Source of the DNA: Anaerococcus jeddahensis
GTDB lineage: Bacteria; Bacillota; Clostridia; Tissierellales; Peptoniphilaceae
Length of the DNA stretch: 64,000 nt
Direction: 5' to 3'
Assembly: GCF_001182725.1 (NCBI RefSeq)
Contig: NZ_CWHU01000005.1
Coordinates: 248,001-312,000, forward strand
Shown: positions 41,539 through 49,189 of the stretch, in pieces
Numbering within the stretch: the stretch's first letter is position 1
Layout of the letters: every line of letters begins with the position of its first letter
Notes under the pieces: generated by a model
The model's input: only the letters and a program-made list of their open reading frames with translations
What the model was told of the DNA's origin: nothing
The model's database searches: none
Translations under genes and position numbers: made by a program

Positions 41539-42648
41539 ATGGCAGAAATTTATGAGTTAAGAGAAATCATTAAAGAACTTGATAAAAATCTAGAGATGAT
41601 TGGATCCCATCTTGACCCTAAAAAGCTAAATGAAGAAATAAAAAAAATTGAAAAACAAACTTTACAAGAAGATTTTTGGGATGATAGCCAAAAAGCCCAA
41701 GAAATAATGGCAGATTTTTCCGATAAAAAAGAAAATTTCAAAACTTTTAAAAAATTTGAAGAGGATTTAAAAGATCAATCGGATCTTTTGGATATAATTG
41801 AAGAAAGCAATGAAGATTTGGAAAGCTTGGATGAAATTGAGGAGATTTTAAATTCTTTAAAAAAAGAAATTGGATCTTTTAAAATTAAAACTGAGCTTGA
41901 TGGAGAATATGATAAAAATAATGCTTATCTTGTAATACACGCAGGAGCGGGCGGTCTTGAGGCGACTGATTGGGCAGAGATGCTCATGAGAATGTACACC
42001 AGGTTTTTTGAAAGACGTAATTTTAAATTTGATATTACAGATTTAAATAATGAAGAAGCTGGTGGTATAAAATCTGCAACAATCCATGTAAAAGGATCTT
42101 TTGCTTATGGATATTTAAAAGGAGAAAAAGGAGTTCACAGACTTGTTAGAATTTCTCCTTTTGACTCATCAAAAAGACGCCACACTTCTTTTGCTTCAGT
42201 TGATATTTTCCCGGAGCTAAATGACGATATGAGTGTAGAAATTGATCCAAAGGATTTAAGAATTGATACTTATAGGGCAAGTGGAGCTGGTGGTCAACAC
42301 GTAAATAAAACAGATTCTGCTGTAAGAATTACTCATATTCCTACAGGAGTTATAGCTTCAAGTCAGGCTGAAAGAAGTCAAACTCAAAATAAAGAAACTG
42401 CGATGAAACTTCTTTTGGCAAAACTTACCCAAATAAAAGAAGAAGAGCACAGGGAAAAAATTGAAGATATTCAAGGAAATTACACCCAAATAGCTTGGGG
42501 AAGTCAAATAAGATCTTATGTATTTCACCCATACACTTTGGTCAAAGATCATAGAACAAATTTTGAAGTTGGAAATGTAGAAAGTGTAATGGATGGAGAT
42601 ATTGACGGATTTATAGATGCATATTTAGCTAATAAGGGAAGGAAATAA
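41539..42648 (+). CDS. prfB: Peptide chain release factor 2
   Basis: RF2 terminates translation at UGA and UAA. The codon-recognition tripeptide SPF (206-208) and the catalytic GGQ (251-253) are present. At 369 aa the gene is a single open frame: the usual internal UGA with +1 frameshift near codon 25 is absent. At the corresponding place the sequence reads CAT CTT GAC (Leu25-Asp26), exactly what remains when one T is removed from the canonical CTT-TGA-C. So RF2 here is probably not autoregulated by frameshifting. It starts immediately after the secA stop. Confidence 0.95.
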   Translation: MAEIYELREIIKELDKNLEMIGSHLDPKKLNEEIKKIEKQTLQEDFWDDSQKAQEIMADFSDKKENFKTFKKFEEDLKDQSDLLDIIEESNEDLESLDEIEEILNSLKKEIGSFKIKTELDGEYDKNNAYLVIHAGAGGLEATDWAEMLMRMYTRFFERRNFKFDITDLNNEEAGGIKSATIHVKGSFAYGYLKGEKGVHRLVRISPFDSSKRRHTSFASVDIFPELNDDMSVEIDPKDLRIDTYRASGAGGQHVNKTDSAVRITHIPTGVIASSQAERSQTQNKETAMKLLLAKLTQIKEEEHREKIEDIQGNYTQIAWGSQIRSYVFHPYTLVKDHRTNFEVGNVESVMDGDIDGFIDAYLANKGRK

Positions 42649-42668
42649 TCTTTCCCTTATTTTTTATT
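42631..42668 (+). terminator. Terminator overlapping the prfB stop codon
   Basis: AATAAGGGAA / TTCCCTTATT with an 11-nt loop that includes the stop codon, then TTTTATT. Only about 14 nt separate it from the trpS start. Confidence 0.75.
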
Positions 42669-42681
42669 AAAAGGAGAAAAA

Positions 42682-43779
42682 ATGAAAGATATAATATTAA
42701 CTGGTGACAGACCAACAGGAAAACTTCACTTGGGTCATTATGTTGGATCTTTGAGAAATAGGGTTAAAATTCAAAATGAGGGAAATTATGACAAAATGTA
42801 TGTAATGATTGCCGATGCCCAAGCCCTTACAGATAATTTTGATAATCCAAAAAAAATTAGAGAAAATATTACGGAAGTTATGCTTGATTATTTGTCAGTT
42901 GGTCTTGATCCAAACAAGGTAACATTTTTTGTTCAATCATATGTAAAAGAGCTAACAGAGCTAACTTTTTATTTATTAAATTTAGTTACCTTATCAAGAC
43001 TTGAGAGAAATCCTACAGTAAAAAGTGAAATAAAATCTAAAAATTTTGAAACAAGCCTTCCAACAGGATTTTTAATTTATCCTGTAAGCCAAACTTCAGA
43101 TATAATTTTATTTGACTCAAATATCGTGCCAGTTGGGGAAGATCAAGAGCCTATGCTTGAGCAAGCAAGAGAATTAGTCAGGTCTTTTAATAGCACTTAC
43201 AAAGAAATTTTTAGGGAGCCAAAGGCAATGATTCCAGAAAATAAAGTTTGTAGAAGACTTCCTGGAATTGATGGAAATGCTAAAATGAGTAAATCTTTGA
43301 ATAATTGTATTTACTTATCAGATTCAAAAAAGGAAGTAAAGAGAAAAGTTATGGCCATGTTTACCGATCCAGGCCATATAAAAGTATCGGATCCTGGAAA
43401 AGTTGAGGGAAATTCTGTCTTTACTTACCTTGATGCTTTTTGTGAAGATTACCATTTTGAAAAATTCTTGCCAGAATATAAAAATTTGGATGAATTAAAA
43501 GCCCATTACAGAAAAGGTGGCCTTGGTGATGTAAAAATTAAAAAATTCTTGAATAAAGTTTTGGAAGATTTTCTTGAACCAATTAGGGAAAGAAGGAAAT
43601 ATTATGCAAAAGATATTTCTAAACTTTTTGAGATTATGGAAAATGGTTCAAAAGAAGCGAGTGATTATGGAAAAATGAAACTCGAACAGGTGAAAGAAGC
43701 TATGGGAATAAATTACTTTGACGATAAAAAATTAATTAATGAACTTCAAAGAAAATATGACCAGGAATGTGAAAATTAA
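42682..43779 (+). CDS. trpS: Tryptophanyl-tRNA synthetase
   Basis: Class I synthetase for tRNA-Trp. N-terminal TGDRPTGKLHLGHYVGSL (HIGH motif LHLGHY), DAQALTDNF and KMSKSLNN (KMSKS) are clear. Length 365 aa is in range, and an AAAAGGAG site precedes the ATG. No T-box leader is seen, unlike serS and valS. The gene sits 33 nt after prfB, with an intrinsic terminator between them, so expression must come from read-through or from a promoter inside prfB. Confidence 0.94.
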   Translation: MKDIILTGDRPTGKLHLGHYVGSLRNRVKIQNEGNYDKMYVMIADAQALTDNFDNPKKIRENITEVMLDYLSVGLDPNKVTFFVQSYVKELTELTFYLLNLVTLSRLERNPTVKSEIKSKNFETSLPTGFLIYPVSQTSDIILFDSNIVPVGEDQEPMLEQARELVRSFNSTYKEIFREPKAMIPENKVCRRLPGIDGNAKMSKSLNNCIYLSDSKKEVKRKVMAMFTDPGHIKVSDPGKVEGNSVFTYLDAFCEDYHFEKFLPEYKNLDELKAHYRKGGLGDVKIKKFLNKVLEDFLEPIRERRKYYAKDISKLFEIMENGSKEASDYGKMKLEQVKEAMGINYFDDKKLINELQRKYDQECEN

Positions 43780-43793
43780 ATAGATAATTGTTA

Positions 43794-43823
43794 AAAAAAG
43801 TGCAATTTAATTTGCGCTTTTTT
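43794..43823 (+). terminator. Terminator of trpS
   Basis: AAAAAAAGTGCAA / TTGCGCTTTTTT with one G-U pair around a 6-nt loop. Confidence 0.7.
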
Positions 43824-43915
43824 ATTTTTTGCCTTATAATGAAAAGGTAGTCATGAAACGAGCTATATATATTGTACATATGAAATATAGCTAAAAAAGG
43901 AGTGTTTAAATTTTT

Positions 43916-45166
43916 ATGAGTAAATCTGAAAAGAAAAAACTTGGTTTAATACCAAAATTATTGATAGCGATTGCCTTGGGTACTTTAGCAGGTTTATATT
44001 TGCCTGAATGGTTTGTTAGAATTGCAGTTACATTCTCATCCATTTTCGGTGCATTTTTAAACTTTGTTATTCCACTTATGATTATCGCTTTTGTTACTAA
44101 AGGAATAGCTGACCTTGGAGAGGGAGCTGGAAGGTTACTTGCAGTAACCGTTCTTATTGCTTATGCATCAACTTTAGTTGGTGGTACTTTATCTTATTTA
44201 ATGAGTTCTAATATTTTCCCAGCTTTTATAAGCCAAGATCAAGTTTCTAAAATTCAAGCTTCAAGTAAAATTGAAGTAAATCCATTTTTTGAAGTACCTA
44301 TCACACCATTTTTTGATGTTACATCAGCAATTATTTTTGCTTTTATGATGGGAATTTCAATTTCTTGGTTAAGAAAACACGGCAAGGGTGAATATTCTTA
44401 TGGTTTAATTGGAGAATTTAATGATATAATTACAAAAGTTTTATCAACTGCAATTGTTCCATTATTACCATTTTTTATTTTTGGTAATTTCTCAAAAATG
44501 GCCTTCACGGGATCTGTTTTTGCAGTTTTATCAATATTCTGGAAAATATTCTTATGTGTAATTGCCCTTCACTTATTATATATATCTGCTTTATTTATAA
44601 TAAATGGCCTTTATACAAAGAAAAATCCTCTTGTTTTAATCAAAAATCAAATCAAAGGATATTTAACAGCAGTTGGAACTCAATCATCTGTTGCTACAAT
44701 TCCTGTAAACTTAGAATGTGCTAAATCAAACAGTGTTAGCAAGGGAATAAGAGATTTTGTTATTCCTCTTGGAGCTACAGTTCACATGCCAGGTTCTATG
44801 ATTACAATCACAGCTTGTACATTTACAATTTTAACCATGTATGGAATGGATCATTCTTACTTATTAATGTTAAGATATATGGCAATTTTAGGAATTGCTA
44901 TGGTTGCAGCACCAGGAGCACCAGGTGGAGCTGTAATGAGCGCCCTACCATTTTTACCAGTTGTAGGAATTCCTTCAGAAGGTGAACTTGCATCATTATT
45001 GATTACACTTTATCTAACACAAGATTCATTTGGAACCGCAGCAAATATATCAGGAGATACAGCAATCTCAGTTGGTATAGATAAAATCTTTAATAAACAT
45101 ATAGTTAAAAATGATGACTACAAAGATGGTTTCAATGATGAGATTATAAATGCTGAAGAAATTTAA
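43916..45166 (+). CDS. Dicarboxylate/amino acid:cation symporter (DAACS family)
   Basis: Secondary transporter of 416 residues with about eight transmembrane helices plus re-entrant loops. Recognisable parts: IPKLLIAIALGTLAGLYLPEWFVRI, the scaffold helix FVIPLMIIAFVTKGIADL, AVGTQSSVATIPVNLE (HP1 serine-rich loop), LGATVHMPGSMITITACTF (TM7) and VAAPGAPGGAVMSALPFL (HP2). It probably imports serine/threonine, glutamate/aspartate or a dicarboxylate with Na+ or H+. TATAAT at 43835 and an 8-bp inverted repeat (AGCTATAT, 43861 and 43885) lie upstream. Confidence 0.9.
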   Translation: MSKSEKKKLGLIPKLLIAIALGTLAGLYLPEWFVRIAVTFSSIFGAFLNFVIPLMIIAFVTKGIADLGEGAGRLLAVTVLIAYASTLVGGTLSYLMSSNIFPAFISQDQVSKIQASSKIEVNPFFEVPITPFFDVTSAIIFAFMMGISISWLRKHGKGEYSYGLIGEFNDIITKVLSTAIVPLLPFFIFGNFSKMAFTGSVFAVLSIFWKIFLCVIALHLLYISALFIINGLYTKKNPLVLIKNQIKGYLTAVGTQSSVATIPVNLECAKSNSVSKGIRDFVIPLGATVHMPGSMITITACTFTILTMYGMDHSYLLMLRYMAILGIAMVAAPGAPGGAVMSALPFLPVVGIPSEGELASLLITLYLTQDSFGTAANISGDTAISVGIDKIFNKHIVKNDDYKDGFNDEIINAEEI

Positions 45167-45173
45167 TTTAAAA

Positions 45174-45200
45174 AACTAGGCCTTGTGCCTAGTTTTTTTA
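45174..45200. terminator. Bidirectional terminator after the symporter
   Basis: AACTAGGC / GCCTAGTT followed by TTTTT; A-run on the left lets it also serve the convergent histidine kinase gene. Confidence 0.8.
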
Positions 45201-45217
45201 TCTTTAAAAACAATTTT

Positions 45218-46342
45218 TTATAAATTTGAAATTGGCAAGCTTACTTTTATTAGGCTGCCTTTTTCTTTATTTAAAACTTGTATTTCTCCCCCATGGATTT
45301 TTATTGTTTCTTTCACAAGAGATAGGCCAAGGCCTGATCCTTTTTCTTCGTTTCCTTCTATCCTATAAAAGGCCTTGAAAATATTATCTTTTTCTTTTGA
45401 ATCTATACCAATACCGCTGTCTTCTACGAAAATTTCTACAAAATTATTTTTTATTTTTGAGTAAATTTTTATATAACCGTGATTTTTGTTGTATTTTATG
45501 GCGTTTTCAATTAGGTTGTAAAAGGCCCTATAAATTAAAATATCACTTCCTTCTATATAGATTTCCTTACAATTATTTTCTATATTTATTTCTTTTTTAT
45601 CTAAAAGAGGTGCTAGATCTTGAATAGCTTCTTCAATTAAAGAGGAAAGTTCAATTTTTTCATTTCTTGAAACTGACCTTAATTCGCTTAATTCCAAAAG
45701 ACTTGTTACAAGTTTTGCTAGCCTATCTGATTCGTTTTTTATCATAGTCATAAGGTTATTTACTTCATTTTCATCTATATTTTTTTCTTCAAATAGGTCA
45801 ATTTGGGAATTTATTATGGTTAGGGGGGTCCTTAGTTCGTGGGCTGCTCTTGCTGTAAATTCTCTTTCGTTTTTATAGGATTCGTTTAATCTTTCAAGCA
45901 TTTGATTAAAAGAGGTAGTTAGTTTTTGAAATTCTTTTATGGGATTTTCTTTTACTTCATAGTCTGTAATATTTTTAAGCTGGATTTGCTCAATTTGTCT
46001 GGAAAATTTATCCAAGGGTTCCAAAAATTTCCCGCTTAAAAAATATGAAATAATTCCTCCAAAAATAGTAACTAAACTTGTAATAAGCCAAGATTTTTTT
46101 GAAAAATCATCCTTGGAATTTGTGACCTTATCTGAGAAAGTATTTTGAAAATCATCGATTTTATCTTCATCAATATTTATATATAAATCTTTTTTATTTT
46201 CTATATTATCAACATAGCCACCAAGTGAATCTATATAAAAATATGCGGTTTTGTTCATGAAAAAATTCATGGTCAAACTTGTAAGAGCAATCAAAATACT
46301 TGTTAAAATGGCAATTCTAAGCCTTAATGACATTTTTTTCAT
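45218..46342 (-). CDS. Sensor histidine kinase
   Basis: Membrane sensor kinase. TM1 8-28, an extracytoplasmic loop of about 55 residues (29-83), TM2 84-104, HAMP 105-155, HisKA with phospho-acceptor His168 (RAAHELRTPLT), and HATPase_c with NLIENAIKYN, VEDSGIGID and GSGLGLSLVKETI. All catalytic boxes are intact; 374 aa. Its start overlaps the response regulator stop by 4 nt. The signal is unknown; the divergent membrane redox operon is its natural candidate target. Confidence 0.92.
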   Translation of the reverse strand: MKKMSLRLRIAILTSILIALTSLTMNFFMNKTAYFYIDSLGGYVDNIENKKDLYINIDEDKIDDFQNTFSDKVTNSKDDFSKKSWLITSLVTIFGGIISYFLSGKFLEPLDKFSRQIEQIQLKNITDYEVKENPIKEFQKLTTSFNQMLERLNESYKNEREFTARAAHELRTPLTIINSQIDLFEEKNIDENEVNNLMTMIKNESDRLAKLVTSLLELSELRSVSRNEKIELSSLIEEAIQDLAPLLDKKEINIENNCKEIYIEGSDILIYRAFYNLIENAIKYNKNHGYIKIYSKIKNNFVEIFVEDSGIGIDSKEKDNIFKAFYRIEGNEEKGSGLGLSLVKETIKIHGGEIQVLNKEKGSLIKVSLPISNL

Positions 46343-47013
46343 TTTATTTTCCTCAAAAGATAGCCCACACCAATCCTATTTTCAATTGGATCATAGCCAA
46401 GCTCATTTTTTAATTTTTTCCTAAGGGCTGAAATGTGAACCCTAATCGAATTACTCAACAAATCTACACTAGAATCCCAAACATGGTCAATCAATTCTTC
46501 TTGACTTACAGGGCGTCCTTGGTTTAAGAGTAAATATTCTAAAATTCCAGATTCTTTTCTGGTTAGTTTTAATTCTTTTTCATCGACAAAGGTAAGTCTT
46601 TTTTTGCTATCAAATTTTATCCTATCAAAGGTAAGATTTGTTTGATTTTGGATAAAATTTCTACGAGTTAAAGACCTTACTCTTGCCTTTAATTCGTCTA
46701 AATGAAAGGGCTTTTGCAAAAAATCATTAGCTCCTGCATCAAGACCTTCAACCTTATCTTTAATTTGACTTCTTGCGGAAAGAATTAAAACTTTTGTTTC
46801 TTCATCTTCTTTTCTTAAATTTTTCAAAATTTCCATCCCATCCATGTTTGGAAGATTTAAATCCAAAACAATAAGGTCGTAGGATTCAATTTCTATCATC
46901 TCCATTGCTTCAAAGCCGTCAAAAGCTGATTCAACCTCATATCCTGCTTTTTTTAAAGATTTACTTATGGTATCATTTAATATTTTTTCATCTTCTACAA
47001 TTAAAATTTTCAT
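46339..47013 (-). CDS. OmpR/PhoB family response regulator
   Basis: Receiver domain with phospho-acceptor Asp51 (LIVLDLNLPNMDG), Thr/Ser switch in VLILSARSQ and Lys in LQKPF, followed by a winged-helix DNA-binding domain (about 125-224, LTRKESGILEYLLLNQGRPVSQEELIDHVW). Length 224 aa. An AAAGGAG site precedes the ATG. It is divergent from the CXXC-microprotein/polyferredoxin operon, and a TTAAGA/TTAACA repeat between them fits a binding site for this family. Confidence 0.93.
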   Translation of the reverse strand: MKILIVEDEKILNDTISKSLKKAGYEVESAFDGFEAMEMIEIESYDLIVLDLNLPNMDGMEILKNLRKEDEETKVLILSARSQIKDKVEGLDAGANDFLQKPFHLDELKARVRSLTRRNFIQNQTNLTFDRIKFDSKKRLTFVDEKELKLTRKESGILEYLLLNQGRPVSQEELIDHVWDSSVDLLSNSIRVHISALRKKLKNELGYDPIENRIGVGYLLRKIK

Positions 47014-47058
47014 CTTTTCTCCTTTATATGTATTATATCAAATCAAAATAAAATAGAT

Positions 47059-47076
47059 GTTAAGAAAATCTTAACA
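47059..47076 (+). promoter_or_regulatory. Probable response-regulator box and -35 of the redox operon
   Basis: GTTAAGAAAATCTTAAC is a perfect dyad, and TTAAGA/TTAACA (47060 and 47071) form direct repeats 11 bp apart, as for PhoB/PhoP-type regulators. TTAACA could also be the -35 with TGTTAT (47095-47100) as -10. Confidence 0.5.
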
Positions 47077-47117
47077 GAAAATTTATAGGAGCCATGTTAT
47101 TATTAATTTGTAAAGAG

Positions 47118-47273
47118 GTGATTGTTATAGAAATAAGAAAAAAGAAAAATATGCAAATTGGTTTTTTAATTTTGAGTCTAATTTTTATCACTTACGGTGC
47201 CTTTCGTGGAGAAGTCGATACGGTTTTAAGTAAGGCAGTAAAACTATGTCTGGAGTGTGTTGGAATTGGATAA
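47118..47273 (+). CDS. CD1871A-type CXXC motif microprotein
   Basis: A small membrane protein of 40-51 residues. From the ATG at 47151 it reads MQIGFLILSLIFITYGAF, RGEVDTVLSKAVKLCLECVGIG: one transmembrane helix, a conserved RGE after it and a terminal CLEC-x-GIG, the hallmark of the CD1871A family of clostridial CXXC microproteins. The frame is open from a GTG at 47118, but the good site AGAGGTG covers that GTG, so the real start may be a rare ATA at 47127 or the ATG at 47151. It overlaps the polyferredoxin gene. A role in membrane thiol or metal-cluster redox chemistry is inference. Confidence 0.75.
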   Translation: MIVIEIRKKKNMQIGFLILSLIFITYGAFRGEVDTVLSKAVKLCLECVGIG

Positions 47274-48150
47274 AATAAAATTAAATATTTTGGCAAAATA
47301 TAGGCGGCTTATTCAATTGTTAGCAAGCCTTCTTACCAATATTCACATACCTAATTTTTTAAAAGGGGTAATTTATAGGGGGGATTTTAAAAGAATTTGC
47401 GTACCGGGGCTTAATTGTTATTCCTGTCCTGCAGCTTCTGGAGCTTGTCCCATAGGAGCCTATCAGGCGGTAGTAGGCTCATCAAAGTTTAAATTTTCCT
47501 ATTATGTGAGTGGATTTTTAATTTTTGTTGGAGTAATGTTTGGAAGACTTGTTTGTGGATTTTTGTGTCCTTTTGGATTTTTCCAAGAAATTTTACATAA
47601 AATCCCGTCAAAAAAATTTTCAACAAAAAAATTAAAGCCATTACGCTACATAAAATATTTTATACTTGTACTAACGGTTGTAATTTTACCAGTTTTATTA
47701 GTAAATGACTTGGGCATGGGCAATCCATATTTTTGTAAGTATATATGTCCTGCTGGAGTTTTGGAAGGAGCAATTCCACTTTCCTTGGTAGATTCATCAA
47801 TAAGGGCAAGCCTAGGATCATTATTTAACTTAAAACTTACAATTCTAATAATAAGCGTAGTCCTATCAATAATATTTTTTAGACCCTTTTGCAAGTGGAT
47901 TTGTCCATTGGGAGCATTTTATGCATTATTTAATAAAATTTCCCTATTTAAAATAATTTTCGACAATAATAAGTGCATATCTTGCAAAAAATGTCAAAAG
48001 GCTTGTAAAATGGATGTAGATGTTAGAAAAGACCAAAATCACACAGAATGTATAAGGTGTGGAATGTGCATTAAATCATGTCCAACTTGTGCTTTAAAAT
48101 ACCAATTTGGATTTGATAAAAAAGATGAAAAAGAAAAAATAAAAAATTAA
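47260..48150 (+). CDS. 4Fe-4S polyferredoxin-like membrane protein (NapH/CcdA-associated type)
   Basis: Membrane iron-sulfur protein of about 296 residues. N-terminal CVPGLNCYSCPAASGACPIGA, then transmembrane segments with repeated FxCP motifs (GFLCPFGF, KYICPAGV, KWICPLGA) as in NapH/NosR proteins, and a C-terminal ferredoxin domain with CISCKKCQKAC and CIRCGMCIKSCPTCAL, two 4Fe-4S sites. The start is a TTG (47260, or 47266) or GTG (47257) next to GGAG and overlaps the CXXC microprotein gene, implying coupled translation. It could carry electrons across the membrane to the following thioredoxin-like lipoprotein; this is inference from order. Confidence 0.85.
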   Translation: MELDKIKLNILAKYRRLIQLLASLLTNIHIPNFLKGVIYRGDFKRICVPGLNCYSCPAASGACPIGAYQAVVGSSKFKFSYYVSGFLIFVGVMFGRLVCGFLCPFGFFQEILHKIPSKKFSTKKLKPLRYIKYFILVLTVVILPVLLVNDLGMGNPYFCKYICPAGVLEGAIPLSLVDSSIRASLGSLFNLKLTILIISVVLSIIFFRPFCKWICPLGAFYALFNKISLFKIIFDNNKCISCKKCQKACKMDVDVRKDQNHTECIRCGMCIKSCPTCALKYQFGFDKKDEKEKIKN

Positions 48151-48164
48151 TTAAGGAGAAAAAA

Positions 48165-49112
48165 ATGAAATTAAAAAAAATAAAAGTATCAGCCCTAGCT
48201 TTAGCTTTGGCATTAAGTTTTACAGCTTGTTCAAAAAAAGAAGACAAAAATGAAATGTCAAGCAACAAAAAAAGTGTTGAAAGCAATATGACAGATAAAA
48301 AAGAATCAAATAAAAAAGATAGTGAAAATCCATCATCAACAGATGAGTCAGTAGATCAGTTAATGGAAAAACAAAATAAAATCATTGAAAGCCACAATAA
48401 ACAATGGCAAGTTGCATTTTCAAAAGCTGACAAAAGCAAGGTAGCGGGGGAAGCTAGCGTATCTTATGATATGTACCTTCTAGATTTGGTAGAAAAATCA
48501 AAAGATGAACTTTCAAAAGAAGATTACGACCTACTTAAAAAAGATGTAGAAGAAATTGGAAAAATCGAGAAAATTATTAACAAAAAAAAGGGAATAGATA
48601 GCCAATTTAATAATGGTTACAACAAAAATGAAAAATCATCAACCAAAGAATTAAAAGCCTTCCCAGAATTTAAATCAAAAGATTTTGATGGAAAAGAGGT
48701 GACAAAAGAAATTTTCAAAGACAAAAAACTAACCCTAGTTAATTTCTGGTTTAATGGATGTGCACCATGCGTTGGAGAAATTCCAAAATTACAACAATTA
48801 AATGAAGAAGTTGAAAAAATGGGCGGACAAGTTATAGGAATAAACTCAGAAGCCAAAGTAGGGGATGAAGATACAATAAAAGAAGCTAAAAAAATCCTAA
48901 AAAAACAAGGAGCAAAATATAGAAATATAAGTATAGACAAAGACAGTGAACTTGAAAAATATACCGAAACAATTATGTCATACCCAACATCAATTCTTGT
49001 AGATAGCGAAGGAAATATAGTTGGTGATCCAATTGTAGGAGCTATAGATAAAGAAGATACCTACAAGAAGGTAAAAGATATGATGGAAAAAATAATAAAA
49101 GACGAAATATAA
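48165..49112 (+). CDS. TlpA/ResA-like thioredoxin-fold lipoprotein
   Basis: Surface-anchored thiol-disulfide oxidoreductase. Lipoprotein signal ending LSFTAC (Cys about 19-20), a Ser/Lys/Asn-rich linker to about residue 65, a helical region (65-160), then a redoxin domain (about 165-310): TLVNFWFNGCAPCVGEIPKLQQL with active site CAPC, and cis-Pro loop in MSYPTSILVD. Length 315 aa. It is third in the redox operon, 14 nt after the polyferredoxin, and ends before a perfect terminator. Likely partner of an extracytoplasmic thiol-reduction pathway. Confidence 0.9.
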   Translation: MKLKKIKVSALALALALSFTACSKKEDKNEMSSNKKSVESNMTDKKESNKKDSENPSSTDESVDQLMEKQNKIIESHNKQWQVAFSKADKSKVAGEASVSYDMYLLDLVEKSKDELSKEDYDLLKKDVEEIGKIEKIINKKKGIDSQFNNGYNKNEKSSTKELKAFPEFKSKDFDGKEVTKEIFKDKKLTLVNFWFNGCAPCVGEIPKLQQLNEEVEKMGGQVIGINSEAKVGDEDTIKEAKKILKKQGAKYRNISIDKDSELEKYTETIMSYPTSILVDSEGNIVGDPIVGAIDKEDTYKKVKDMMEKIIKDEI

Positions 49113-49150
49113 GAAATAAATTTAGATTTATTTATCCTTCTTGAAAATAA

Positions 49151-49180
49151 AAATACCAGAGCTTAAGCTCTGGTATTTTG
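49151..49180. terminator. Perfect bidirectional terminator between tlpA-like gene and ppdK
   Basis: A 28-bp perfect dyad with arms AAATACCAGAGCTT and AAGCTCTGGTATTT. It has T-rich flanks on both strands and serves two convergent operons. Confidence 0.88.
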
Positions 49181-49189
49181 TGTATAAAA

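Noticed and set aside
43861-43892. 8-bp inverted repeat AGCTATAT upstream of the symporter as an operator or riboswitch
   Set aside because: Arms are short and AT-rich with a 16-nt loop; no further structure or known motif supports it.
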